Shown here in pieces: positions 17,811 to 26,331 of a DNA stretch of 64,000 bases. The notes under the pieces are model-generated. The model worked only from the letters and a program-made list of their open reading frames with translations, searched no databases and was not told the DNA's origin. The translations under genes and the position numbers were made by a program. Source of the DNA: Rhodobacter sp. Har01 (lineage in GTDB: Bacteria; Pseudomonadota; Alphaproteobacteria; Rhodobacterales; Rhodobacteraceae); NCBI RefSeq assembly GCF_020564565.1, contig NZ_JAJCTD010000005.1:248001-312000 (forward strand), written 5' to 3'. Each line of letters starts with the position of its first letter. The stretch's first letter is position 1.

Positions 17811-18446
17811 ATGCCGCTTGTGTCGAAGACCGAACGCCCGCACAGCCCGCCGCCCCGGCGCAAGGCCGCCAGCCTGGCCGACCCCGCCCCCGACCAGCGG
17901 CGTCTTGCGGTGCGGGCAATGGCCGGCCAAGCCGACGCGGCCGAGGTGCTGGGCGCCCACCTGCCGGACGAGACCGACCCTTCGGTCCGCGCCGCCATCT
18001 TCGACGTCCTGGTGCAGACCGCGACCCCTGCCGCGCTGAGCCAGATCCTGCGCCACCTGCGCAGCGACGATACCGAACTGCGCAATGACGCCGTCGTTGC
18101 GGCCCAGCGCCTGCCGCACTTGATTGCCCCGGCCATCGAGGCGCTGCTTTGCGACCCCGACCCCGATCTGCGGCTGTTCGGCGTCCGCATCCTCGAGGAC
18201 CTGCCGCACCCGCAGGTGCTGGACTGGCTGTCCGCCGTCCTCTGGCACGAACCCGACCGCAACGTCGTCGCCGCCGCGCTGGACGTGCTGGCCGAATGCG
18301 GCACCGCCGGGATGCTGCCCGCGGTCGCCGCCGCCCGCGACCGCTTTGCCGATTGCGGCTTCATCGGCTTTGCCTGTGACTTCGTGGCCGCCCGCATGGG
18401 CACCCCGCAAGCCCCCGCCCAGGGGCCTTCGCGCAATGGACGATAG
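17811..18446 (+). CDS. HEAT-repeat-like protein of the chemotaxis operon
   Basis: A 211-aa soluble protein. After a basic N-terminal 20 residues it shows repeated helix pairs of about 30 residues, for example DPSVRAAIFDVLVQTATPAA, DTELRNDAVVAAQRLPHL, DPDLRLFGVRILEDLPHP and DRNVVAAALDVLAECGT. These resemble HEAT repeats, a protein-binding scaffold. It sits between cheB and cheR and overlaps the cheR start by 11 bases, so it is co-produced with the adaptation enzymes. A scaffold or regulator of CheB/CheR is a reasonable guess; no activity can be read from the sequence. Confidence 0.8.
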   Translation: MPLVSKTERPHSPPPRRKAASLADPAPDQRRLAVRAMAGQADAAEVLGAHLPDETDPSVRAAIFDVLVQTATPAALSQILRHLRSDDTELRNDAVVAAQRLPHLIAPAIEALLCDPDPDLRLFGVRILEDLPHPQVLDWLSAVLWHEPDRNVVAAALDVLAECGTAGMLPAVAAARDRFADCGFIGFACDFVAARMGTPQAPAQGPSRNGR

Positions 18447-19317
18447 CCGCGCCTCCACCCGGCCGGACGAGATCGGCATGACCGAAGCCGACTACGCGGT
18501 GTTCGAGGACTATTTCTATCGCAAGACTGGCATCCACCTGACCTCGGCCAAGCGCTATTTCGTCACCAAGCGGCTGGCCAAGCGGATTGCGGCCAGCGGC
18601 CTTGGCGACTTTCGCGCCTATTTCGCCAAGTTGCGGCTTGAGGCATCGCAGCGGGAATTCCAGGCCCTCGTCAACGAGATGACGGTGAACGAGACCTACT
18701 TCTTCCGCGAAGAGCATCAGTTCCGCTGCCTTGTCGCCTCGATCCTGCCCGAGATCACCGCCCGCCGGCCGGGACGGCCGCTGAAGATCTGGTCCACCCC
18801 CTGCTCGACCGGGGAAGAGCCCTATTCGATCGCCATCTACCTGCTGGAACACTGGCCGGGCCTGGCGCAGCACGACGTGACGCTGATCGCCTCGGACATC
18901 GACACCGATGTGCTGGCCGCCGCCCGCCGCGGCAGCTATGCCGAGCGCGCCTTCCAGAACCTGCCCGCCGCGATCCGCGCGCGCCATTTCGACCCGCCCA
19001 GGAACGGCCTCAGCCGCATCAGCGAGCAGTTGCTGGAAAGCGTCGAGTTCCTGAAGGTCAACCTGATCGCCCCGCCGCCGCGGTTGCAGGCGCAGGACAT
19101 CGACGTGGTGTTCTGCCGCAACCTGCTGATCTACTTCGACCAGGCGGCGCAGCGCCAGGCGGTCGAGGCCATCGCCACGGCGCTGCGGCCGGGCGGCTTC
19201 GTTCTGCTGGGCCATTCGGAATCGATGAGCCGCATTTCAAGCCTGTTCGCCGTGCGTCGCTTTGCCGACGGCATCGTCTACCAGAAACCGCTGGAGGGCC
19301 CCGATCATGGCGCGTGA
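18436..19317 (+). CDS. cheR: Chemotaxis protein-glutamate O-methyltransferase CheR
   Basis: CheR methylates receptor glutamates using S-adenosylmethionine. The 293-aa product carries the N-terminal helical domain (FEDYFYRKTGIHLTSAKRYF, VTKRLAKRI) and the methyltransferase core: NEMTVNETYFFREEHQF, KIWSTPCSTGEEPYSIAIYL with the SAM-binding loop, TLIASDIDTDVLAAA, and DVVFCRNLLIYFD, then GFVLLGHSES. The ATG at 18436 overlaps the HEAT gene; an alternative at 18478 would remove 14 residues. The last 11 bases overlap the following cheY. No pentapeptide-tether domain extension is seen. Confidence 0.95.
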   Translation: MDDSRASTRPDEIGMTEADYAVFEDYFYRKTGIHLTSAKRYFVTKRLAKRIAASGLGDFRAYFAKLRLEASQREFQALVNEMTVNETYFFREEHQFRCLVASILPEITARRPGRPLKIWSTPCSTGEEPYSIAIYLLEHWPGLAQHDVTLIASDIDTDVLAAARRGSYAERAFQNLPAAIRARHFDPPRNGLSRISEQLLESVEFLKVNLIAPPPRLQAQDIDVVFCRNLLIYFDQAAQRQAVEAIATALRPGGFVLLGHSESMSRISSLFAVRRFADGIVYQKPLEGPDHGA

Positions 19318-19699
19318 CATCCCCGCACGCCTTCTTGTCGTCGACGATTCGCTGACGGTGCGCCGGTTCTGCTGCAGCATTGCCGAAAGCCTCGGCGTCG
19401 AGGTGGTCGAGGCCGCCAACGGCGTCGAGGGGCTGGAGCGCGGGCTGTCACAGCCCTTCGGCCTGATGCTGGTCGATCTGAACATGCCCACCATGGACGG
19501 CCTGCGCTTCCTGCGCGAGGCGCGGCGCCAGCCGGAGCTGGCCGATGTGCCGGCCATCCTGATCTCCACCTCCGCGCGCCCCGACGACCGCCACAAGGCC
19601 TTTGCGGCCGGCGCGAATTTCTACCACGCCAAGCCGGTCGACGCAGACTGGCTGGCGCGGGTGATGACCCTTCTGCTGAAAGAGGCGCGCCATGTCTGA
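19307..19699 (+). CDS. cheY: CheY-type single-domain response regulator
   Basis: A 130-aa receiver domain: acidic pair in LLVVDDSLTVRRF, phospho-acceptor aspartate in LMLVDLNMPTMDG, the switch serine/threonine in ILISTSARPDDR, and the conserved lysine in YHAKPVDADW. It begins at an ATG inside the end of cheR and overlaps cheA by eight bases. CheY-P carries the signal to its output, classically the flagellar motor; no flagellar gene is in the window, so the target of this copy is unknown. Confidence 0.92.
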   Translation: MARDIPARLLVVDDSLTVRRFCCSIAESLGVEVVEAANGVEGLERGLSQPFGLMLVDLNMPTMDGLRFLREARRQPELADVPAILISTSARPDDRHKAFAAGANFYHAKPVDADWLARVMTLLLKEARHV

Positions 19700-21959
19700 G
19701 GGGGGCAGCTCGCTCAAGGAGCAATTCCTGATCGAAGGCCGCGATCTGGTCGAATCCGCCGGCGAATGCCTGTTGCGGCTTGAGAAAGAGCCGGACGACA
19801 GCGCCCTTGTCGCCTCCCTGTTTCGCGCCGTCCACACGCTGAAAGGCAATTCGGGCCTGTTTCCGGTGCCGCCGCTGACCCGCGTCGTCCATGCCGCCGA
19901 AGACGTGCTGGACGAAGTGCGCGCCGGCAATCTGACGCTGGATTCCGAGATGGCCGATGTCCTGCTTGACGCGCTGGACCAGGTGTCGGCCTGGCTGGAT
20001 GCCTTTGACCGGCTGGACCATCTGCCGGACGAGGCGGACGAGGTGGCCAGCGGTCTGGCCGCCCGGCTGGCCGTCTTCCGCTTCGACGCCGACGCCCCGC
20101 CCGAGCCGGGTGACAGCGGGCCGGACCTTGCCGCCGACTGGCTGGATGGCCTGCCGGCGGGCGACCTTGCCGCGGCCGAGACCGCGCTGCGCACCGGTGG
20201 CCCGGTGGTGCTGATCGACTATACCCCCGACAGCGGCTGCTTCTTCCGCGGCGAAGACCCGCTGCGGTTCATGCTGACGCTGCCCGGCCGGGTGTGGCTG
20301 GCGGTCACCGCGACCCAGCCGCTGCTGCCCGGCCCGGACTTCGACCCCTACCAGGCGGCCCTGCGCTTCCGCGCGATCAGCACCGCCAGCCTGTCCGAGG
20401 TGCAAACCCACCTGGCCTATGTCGCGGCCCAGGTGGCGATCGGCGCGCAAACGCCGCCGCCCGCCGCCCCATCCACCGCCGACCCTGTCCTGCGCGCCCT
20501 GCTGGAGGCCACCGCCGAAGCCCTGGCCTGCCCCGGCCCGGCCGAGGCCTTCGCCGGCCGCATGGCCTCGACCGCGACCGTGCTGTCGGCGCTCTTGCCG
20601 CAAGCTGGCCTTGGCGCCGAGGCGGCGGTAATGGCCGCCCGCGACCAGGCGCTTGCCGCGGGTCAGGCGACGGCCCTGCAAGACCTGCTTGCCGCCGCGC
20701 TGGCCCCGAAGCCCGCCCCTGTAGCCGCTTCGCCCGCCGCCGCCGACCCGGCCGCCGCACCGAAGGCCGCACCGCGGCGGCAGGGCGTGCTCAAGGTCGA
20801 CCAGGCCCGCATCGACATGCTGATGAAGCTGGCGGGCGAGTTGATCGTCGCCAAGAACGGCCTGCCCTTCCTCGCCAACCGCGCCGAAGAGGTGTTCGGC
20901 AGCCGCGCCATGGCGCGCGAGATCCGGGCGCAGTTCGACGTCTTCAACCGCATCGTCGATGAGTTGCAGACCGCCGTCATGCAGGTCCGCATGGTGCCGC
21001 TGGGCAGCGTGTTCGACCGCTTCCGCCGGCTGGTCCGCGACCTCTCGCGCCAGGTCGACAAGCCGCTGGTCTTCGTCGTCGAGGGCGAGGAGACCGAGGC
21101 CGACAAGAACATCGTCGAGGACCTGGGCGAACCGCTGATCCACCTGATCCGCAACGCCGTGGACCATGGCCTTGAGACCCCGGCCGAGCGCCGTGCCGCC
21201 GGCAAGCCGGCCGAGGGCCAGGTCCGGCTGTCCGCCCGCCTGGCCGAGGACAAGGTGGTGATCGAGGTCGCCGACGACGGCCGCGGCGTCGATGTCGCGC
21301 GGGTGCGCGCCAAGGCGGTCGAGCGCGGCCTGATCAGCGCCGACGAGGCCGCCCAGATGCCGGACGAGGCCGCGCTGCGGCTGATCCTGCGGGCCGGCTT
21401 CTCCACCGCCGAGACGATCTCGAACCTGTCCGGGCGCGGCGTCGGCATGGATGTTGTGGCGACCATGGTCGAACGCTCGGGCGGCACGCTGTCCTTGCGC
21501 AGCCAGCCGGGCCGGGGCACCACTGTCACCATCACCCTGCCGCTGTCGATGACGGTGCGGCGGCTGATGATGGTCGAGCTGGACGGCAGCCAGTACGGCG
21601 TGCCGCTGGAAATGGTGCTGGAAACCGCCCGCATCCCGCAAGACCAGCTGCACCGCCACCTCGGCCCGCCGCAGATCGTGCGGCGCGACCGGCTGATCCC
21701 GCTGTGCGACCTGCGCCGCCCGCTGCGGCTGGCCCCGCGCCCGCAGGAGCCGGCCGAACTGTCGGTGCTGATCGTCGCCACCGCGCAAGGCGAGGTCGGG
21801 CTGATCGTCGATGCCTTCCGCTCGGGCACCGAGGTGATCCCGCAACCGCTGGACGGCCCGCTGGCCGGCCTGGCCTGCCTGTCGGGCGCCGCCCTGTTGG
21901 GTGACGGCTCGATCCTGATGATCCTGGACCTGGAGGAGGTGCTGAAATGCCCCTGGTGA
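19692..21959 (+). CDS. cheA: Chemotaxis histidine kinase CheA
   Basis: CheA passes phosphate from ATP to CheY and CheB under receptor control. The 755-aa protein starts with an Hpt domain whose phospho-histidine is His48 in FRAVHTLKGNSGL. Residues about 135-250 form an uncommon extra segment with a cysteine (DYTPDSGCFFRGEDPLRF), followed by an Ala/Pro-rich linker. Then come the dimerisation helices (VDQARIDMLMKLAGELIVA), the ATPase boxes (EPLIHLIRNAVDHGLE, VADDGRGVD, LSGRGVGMDVV, QPGRGTTVTITLPLS) and a CheW-like regulatory domain (YGVPLEMVLETARIP). It overlaps both neighbours. Complete and likely active. Confidence 0.95.
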   Translation: MSEGGSSLKEQFLIEGRDLVESAGECLLRLEKEPDDSALVASLFRAVHTLKGNSGLFPVPPLTRVVHAAEDVLDEVRAGNLTLDSEMADVLLDALDQVSAWLDAFDRLDHLPDEADEVASGLAARLAVFRFDADAPPEPGDSGPDLAADWLDGLPAGDLAAAETALRTGGPVVLIDYTPDSGCFFRGEDPLRFMLTLPGRVWLAVTATQPLLPGPDFDPYQAALRFRAISTASLSEVQTHLAYVAAQVAIGAQTPPPAAPSTADPVLRALLEATAEALACPGPAEAFAGRMASTATVLSALLPQAGLGAEAAVMAARDQALAAGQATALQDLLAAALAPKPAPVAASPAAADPAAAPKAAPRRQGVLKVDQARIDMLMKLAGELIVAKNGLPFLANRAEEVFGSRAMAREIRAQFDVFNRIVDELQTAVMQVRMVPLGSVFDRFRRLVRDLSRQVDKPLVFVVEGEETEADKNIVEDLGEPLIHLIRNAVDHGLETPAERRAAGKPAEGQVRLSARLAEDKVVIEVADDGRGVDVARVRAKAVERGLISADEAAQMPDEAALRLILRAGFSTAETISNLSGRGVGMDVVATMVERSGGTLSLRSQPGRGTTVTITLPLSMTVRRLMMVELDGSQYGVPLEMVLETARIPQDQLHRHLGPPQIVRRDRLIPLCDLRRPLRLAPRPQEPAELSVLIVATAQGEVGLIVDAFRSGTEVIPQPLDGPLAGLACLSGAALLGDGSILMILDLEEVLKCPW

Positions 21960-22210
21960 TTGACGGCAGCCTTGCCCGCATCGAAGGCGCCGCCCGCGTC
22001 GACGAGGCCGAGACGCTGGTCTCGTTCCTGGAGACCACCGCCGATCCGGTGGTTGACCTGGGCCCCACCAATCACCTGCACACCGCCGTGCTGCAGGTTC
22101 TGATGGCCTATCGCCCGGCCCTTGCCACCCTGCCCGAAGACCCCGTCCTCCTGGCCCTGCTGCGCCCTCTGCTGGGCGAGGCCGGTCCCGAACTCAACCG
22201 CGCGGCCTGA
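21947..22210 (+). CDS. STAS-like small protein of the chemotaxis operon
   Basis: An 87-aa protein whose length and pattern suggest a STAS (anti-sigma-antagonist type) fold: an N-terminal strand pair, then VVDLGPTNHLHTAVLQVLMA, where the threonine of HTA stands at the place of the usual phospho-serine or threonine in DLS...DSSGL. The start lies inside the end of cheA (13-base overlap). STAS proteins are phosphorylation switches or binding modules; here it may connect to CheA or to the HEAT-like protein. Identification rests on one motif and context. Confidence 0.65.
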   Translation: MPLVIDGSLARIEGAARVDEAETLVSFLETTADPVVDLGPTNHLHTAVLQVLMAYRPALATLPEDPVLLALLRPLLGEAGPELNRAA

Positions 22211-22234
22211 GCGTCGCCAGTCTAAGGTTAGACC

Positions 22235-22600
22235 ATGAAGAACATCCTGCTTGTCGACGACAGCGCCACCGTCCTGGCCTCGATGCGCCAGGTGCTGGAA
22301 CGCGGCGGCTATGCGGTCGAGGCCTGCACCGCGCCGGAGCTGGCGCTGACCCGGCTGAACGGCGGCTATCGCCCCGACATGGTGATCACCGACCTGAACA
22401 TGCCCGGCATGGACGGCATCGCCTTCATCACCGCCGCCCGCCGCCTGCCGCCCTGCCGGTTCATCCCGATCCTGGTGCTGACCACCGAAAGCGGCCAGGT
22501 CCAGCGCGATCGGGCCAAGGCGGCCGGGGCAACAGGGTGGCTGGTCAAGCCGGTGGCGCCGGAAAAGCTGTTCGACGTGCTGCGTCAGGTCCTGGCCTGA
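22235..22600 (+). CDS. cheY: Second CheY-type response regulator
   Basis: A 121-aa receiver with ILLVDDSATVLASMRQVLE, phospho-acceptor aspartate in MVITDLNMPGMDGIAF, threonine in ILVLTTESGQ and lysine in GWLVKPVAPEKL. Length is exactly one receiver domain. It is separated from the STAS-like gene by 24 bases and followed after 28 bases by the DxxxQ protein. Two CheY copies with one CheA often mean that one acts on the output and the other drains phosphate; which is which cannot be told here. Confidence 0.93.
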   Translation: MKNILLVDDSATVLASMRQVLERGGYAVEACTAPELALTRLNGGYRPDMVITDLNMPGMDGIAFITAARRLPPCRFIPILVLTTESGQVQRDRAKAAGATGWLVKPVAPEKLFDVLRQVLA

Positions 22601-22628
22601 TCCGCTGCGCATGGGAAGGCATCCAGAC

Positions 22629-23165
22629 ATGACCCAGCTTCGAGACGGCCCGGGGATCGGGGCCAAGGCGGCTGTTCCCGCCCCCGTCAGCGCAGCCTTC
22701 GCCAGTGCCATCGGCGACTACGCCCGGGTGCTGCGTGGCCAGAGCCTGTCGGTGGCGACCCTGTGCGACGAGGTGACGACGCACTGGCTGCAGGGGGCTT
22801 CGGATCTGCTGGCCGATCTCGATCTCCTGCGCGCCGACCTGGACGGCCTGCAGGGCGAGGCTGCGCTGCGCGCCCGCGTCGCCGCCTTCACCGAAGCGAC
22901 CGGGGCCGGACTGACCGGGCTGATGATCGAGGTGCAACGTCAGGATATGGTCCGGCAGATGCTGGAGACAATCGCCAGGATGGCCGATGCGATTGGCGCT
23001 CTTGACCTGGCCAGCCTGGTCGCCTCGGCCGAGGCCGCCGCCCTGCCTCGCCTGATCGTCGAAGACATCGCGGCCGGATACGTCATGGCCGCACAGCGCC
23101 AGGTTCAAGCCGCCGCGCTGCACCAGGCAAGCCAGGACGACGGCCCGGCGATGGAGCTGTTCTGA
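22629..23165 (+). CDS. Helical protein with CheZ-like DxxxQ motif
   Basis: A 178-aa, nearly all-helical cytoplasmic protein and the last gene of the che operon, with GGAAGG ahead of its ATG. Residues 102-119 read VQRQDMVRQMLETIARMA: D106-x-x-x-Q110 matches the catalytic Asp/Gln pair of CheZ (DLTGQ), in a similar helix. The C-terminus is a low-complexity tail ending in MELF, comparable in layout to the CheY-binding C-terminal peptide of CheZ. CheZ-like phosphatases with DxxxQ (CheT) are known in rhizobia. The annotation as a CheY-P phosphatase is an inference from motif, size, tail and position. Confidence 0.6.
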   Translation: MTQLRDGPGIGAKAAVPAPVSAAFASAIGDYARVLRGQSLSVATLCDEVTTHWLQGASDLLADLDLLRADLDGLQGEAALRARVAAFTEATGAGLTGLMIEVQRQDMVRQMLETIARMADAIGALDLASLVASAEAAALPRLIVEDIAAGYVMAAQRQVQAAALHQASQDDGPAMELF

Positions 23166-24312
23166 ACCGACGACAAATGAAGGGGATGCGGCGCAAGCCG
23201 TTGGCCGGTTGGAGGGATGCTGTCAGAGGAACCGCGGCTGCCGGCGCGCCGGGCGCCACCCGACTGCCCGATCGCACCTGATTTGGGGACTTCAAGGCCA
23301 ACCCCGAGATCAATCACCTGACGGCAACGCTCTGTCACCAGTGCCTGCTGTCGTCGACACCCTGAACACCTGCCGTTCACACCCCGTTTGCAGGTGCCGG
23401 GATTCGATGATCCACAGCTGGAGAAGGTCCGACATCAGACCAATCCCCTCCGCCATTTTCCTGCAGTCATTGCCTGAATCGCCGGATGTCGGTGGTCAGG
23501 GCCCTGCCTTGATGGGTCAATGGATGAACCAGGCGCAGCTTTTCTGACCGAGGCTGGTTGCCTGGGCTGGGGTCTGTGGCCGTCTGGCTGGTGTCGCAGA
23601 GATGTTCCTCGATCAAGTCCAGACTGCTCGGGAAGGCTTGCCTCCTGGGGCGGTCGGGTGTGGGTGTCGGAGACCGAGGCACGGGGTTCTGGTTGCGCCG
23701 ATAGCGGTGAGGCATGTTCCGCACTTTCGCTTTGGCGCGGCGGGAGATCACCTTTTCGGGCTGGGTGCGGATCGGGCCGCAAGATCACACCCTATGGCCG
23801 CTGTGTCGCGTCAGACGCAGCCCCGATGCCGTGTCGAGAGCGTCTCTGGTCCCGGAGGTTCGTCTTGCCATCATCGGCCTGGCCAGAATGGCAACGTCGT
23901 TGTCCTGCCGGGCCAAAGACGAATCCTCAGCCCCTCCGCTGGCCGGGTGCCGGGGGGGCTTGCCGTTGCGACGGGGCCGGGCGGCGGCTGGCCTGTGCGG
24001 GGGGCAGCAGCAGGTCTTGCTTGCGGCGCTGCAAGACAAGCCCCGGGGGCAAGAGCCGGGCGGCGAGGCGCTGTTCCCGGTATTGTTGCGCAACGCAAAA
24101 GGCCGGCTGCAGGCGCGGCGCATCCGGTCGGCCGCGCGGGTGCGGCTTCGGTCGGCCCGATGCCGGCCGCAAGGGTCCGACGTGGCATGTCGCCTGCCTG
24201 CCTTGCCGGACTGCAGGGGGCGGGGCATGACCCTTCCGCCAGCGCATCGCTGCCCCGGGGCGACGACCCCACCCGCTGATACAGGACGGGTCGCTTCGCG
24301 CCGGTGTGTGCG
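23166..24312. other. Long intergenic gap after the che operon
   Basis: About 1.15 kb without a credible gene. Open frames exist on both strands because of high GC, but their translations are Arg/Gly/Pro-rich without recognisable domains, and none has a convincing ribosome-binding site. Segments near 23310-23500 are slightly lower in GC and might hold regulatory sequence or a decayed gene. No tRNA, CRISPR or clear terminator was recognised. Confidence 0.4.
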
Positions 24313-26331
24313 TCACTCGACGGTGAAGGGCACGCTGCCGCGCAGGATGGCCTCGTCCTCGCGGAAGAAGGCGCGCACTTCGTAGGCGCCGGGGGCGGCG
24401 GGCGCGACCAGGGTCAACGTGCCCTGGCGCGCGGCCTCGGTGTACTTGTAGGTCAGGTAGCGCCCGTTCGATGACCCGGCCTCGGTGGTGCAGAGATAGT
24501 CCGAGGCGTCGCCGAACATGCCGGAATAGGTGACGGTGATCGTCGCGCCGGGGGCGTAGGTGGTCTGGTCCAGCACCAGCGTCGCCCGAGCACTGTCGGC
24601 GGGGCCACCGGCGGGCGGGACGGGCGTTTCCGGGACCGGGGTCACGGCCGGGGTTCCGGCGACGGTGATCGGCAGGCTGGCCCGCAGCACCGTCTCATCC
24701 TCGTCGAAGAACGCCCGCAACTCGTAGGCGCCCGGCGTCGAGGGCGCGGCCAGCGTCAGCGTGCCTTCGCGCGCGCCACCGGCGTAGGAATAGGCCAGGT
24801 AGTGCGCATTCGACGCACCGGCAGCGGCCGTGCAGACATAGTCCTGATCGCTGCCCGACAGGCCCGAGAAATGCACCTGGATCGTCTCGCCCGGCGCGAA
24901 GACGGTCTTGTCCACGCGAAGCGTGGCCAGCGCCAGCTCGACCGAGAAATCGTGCCAGAGCACCACCGGATCGGCGGCCTCCGGCGGCTGCACCTCGGCG
25001 CGGACCTGATAGACGCCGGGCACCGCGCGGCCGGCGATGTCGATCGTCACCGGGCCCTTGGCGGCATCGTCCACCCAGGCCGAGGCGATGAACCCGCCGG
25101 TACTTGCATCCTGCACCGTCAGGCGGCCCGTGGTGCCGGCGGGCAGGTTCACCAGGCGGGCCGTTACCGGCGCGGTTTCCGCAATCCGGGTGGCCTCAAG
25201 CTCAAGCCGCGGGCCGGCGACCATCGCGCGCGCATCGGCGGCATAGGCGCCGTCGGGAAACAGATCGAGATAGTCCTGCGCCCCGACTCCGCCCGCGGCC
25301 CGGATGGCCAGGATGAGATCGGTCTCTTCGGCCGGTGCCGCGGGCTGGACGGCGGCCTTGGCCAGAAGCGCGGCGTCAAAGGCCTGCGGGTCAAGCGGGG
25401 GCAGCGCAGCGGCGATTTCGGTGGCGATTTCGGCAGCGGGCGGGGCGGGCTTTGGCAGCAGATTGCGCCCATCGGGGTAGACCAGGGCAAAGCCGGTGCC
25501 GCCGAACAGACGGTCAAGGTAGACCAGGGCGAACAGCTCCGGCGGCTTGTCCGCCGCGTCCGCGCCGAACACCGGCACCACTTGCACGCTGGCGAACAGC
25601 GGCGCGCGGCTGTAGCCGGCAAGGGTCGCTGCCGCCTCGGGCCAGGCGGTCCGGGCCGCATCCAGCGTCAGGGCGTCCTGGCCAGCCTGTGCCGCGAACC
25701 CAGCGACCAGCGTCTCGGGGCGGGCGTCGGACAGGAATTGCAGCTCGCCCTGTTTCCGCGCCGCGGCGGAAAGCCAGGCATATTCAGCGGCTTCGGGCAG
25801 CGTCAGGCCCAGGGTGGCCGGATCGAAGGGCGCAGGGTCGGGGCTCAGCGAGGCCCCGCCCGGCCGTTCGGGAAAGCGGTCGGCCGCCAGCCGTGCCTGC
25901 GGATCGGACGAGGCCGCCGCGGCCGCCCAGGCGCCGTCGCGCACCGCCGACACGCGGTCGCGCAGCAGTCCGACCAGCCGTGGCGTGTCGGTCCGGTCGG
26001 GCGCCATCTTCGCCAGCGCATAGGCCGCGGCCGACCGCAGTTCGGGCGCCTCAGAGGCCAGATAGGCGCGCACGAGCTCGATGAAGGCCCCGCGGTCGCG
26101 GGTCTGCCCGGCTTCGGCGATGGCGTTGGCGACGATCGCCACCGCGCGGCCCCGGGCCAGGCCGCAGGCGCCCGACTGCGGCGCGTCGGCGCAGACCTGC
26201 CGCGCCTCGTCGGCCACCAGGGCCAGCATCGCCGCTGCCTCGGCCTCGACATCAAGGTCCTGCGCCGGGCCGGCGCCGGCCAGACCCGCCGCGACGGCAA
26301 GACCGCAGAGGACGGCGCGCATCGCTGTCAT
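24313..26331 (-). CDS. Exported protein with HEAT-like region and two related beta domains
   Basis: A 672-aa protein whose start overlaps the upstream gene in an ATGA. It begins with a hydrophobic signal sequence (AVLCGLAVAAGLAGAGPAQD). Residues about 70-160 look like alpha-helical repeats (ELRSAAAYALAKMAPDR, VSAVRDGAWAAAAAS). The C-terminal 240 residues hold an Ig-like segment and then two about 85-residue domains related to each other: FAPGETIQVHFSGLSGSDQDYVC and YAPGATITVTYSGMFGDASDYLC, each ending PGAYE(L/V)RAFF.(E)DE. A Pro-rich linker separates them. Family unknown; an envelope-binding or inhibitor role is possible. Confidence 0.75.
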   Translation of the reverse strand: MTAMRAVLCGLAVAAGLAGAGPAQDLDVEAEAAAMLALVADEARQVCADAPQSGACGLARGRAVAIVANAIAEAGQTRDRGAFIELVRAYLASEAPELRSAAAYALAKMAPDRTDTPRLVGLLRDRVSAVRDGAWAAAAASSDPQARLAADRFPERPGGASLSPDPAPFDPATLGLTLPEAAEYAWLSAAARKQGELQFLSDARPETLVAGFAAQAGQDALTLDAARTAWPEAAATLAGYSRAPLFASVQVVPVFGADAADKPPELFALVYLDRLFGGTGFALVYPDGRNLLPKPAPPAAEIATEIAAALPPLDPQAFDAALLAKAAVQPAAPAEETDLILAIRAAGGVGAQDYLDLFPDGAYAADARAMVAGPRLELEATRIAETAPVTARLVNLPAGTTGRLTVQDASTGGFIASAWVDDAAKGPVTIDIAGRAVPGVYQVRAEVQPPEAADPVVLWHDFSVELALATLRVDKTVFAPGETIQVHFSGLSGSDQDYVCTAAAGASNAHYLAYSYAGGAREGTLTLAAPSTPGAYELRAFFDEDETVLRASLPITVAGTPAVTPVPETPVPPAGGPADSARATLVLDQTTYAPGATITVTYSGMFGDASDYLCTTEAGSSNGRYLTYKYTEAARQGTLTLVAPAAPGAYEVRAFFREDEAILRGSVPFTVE

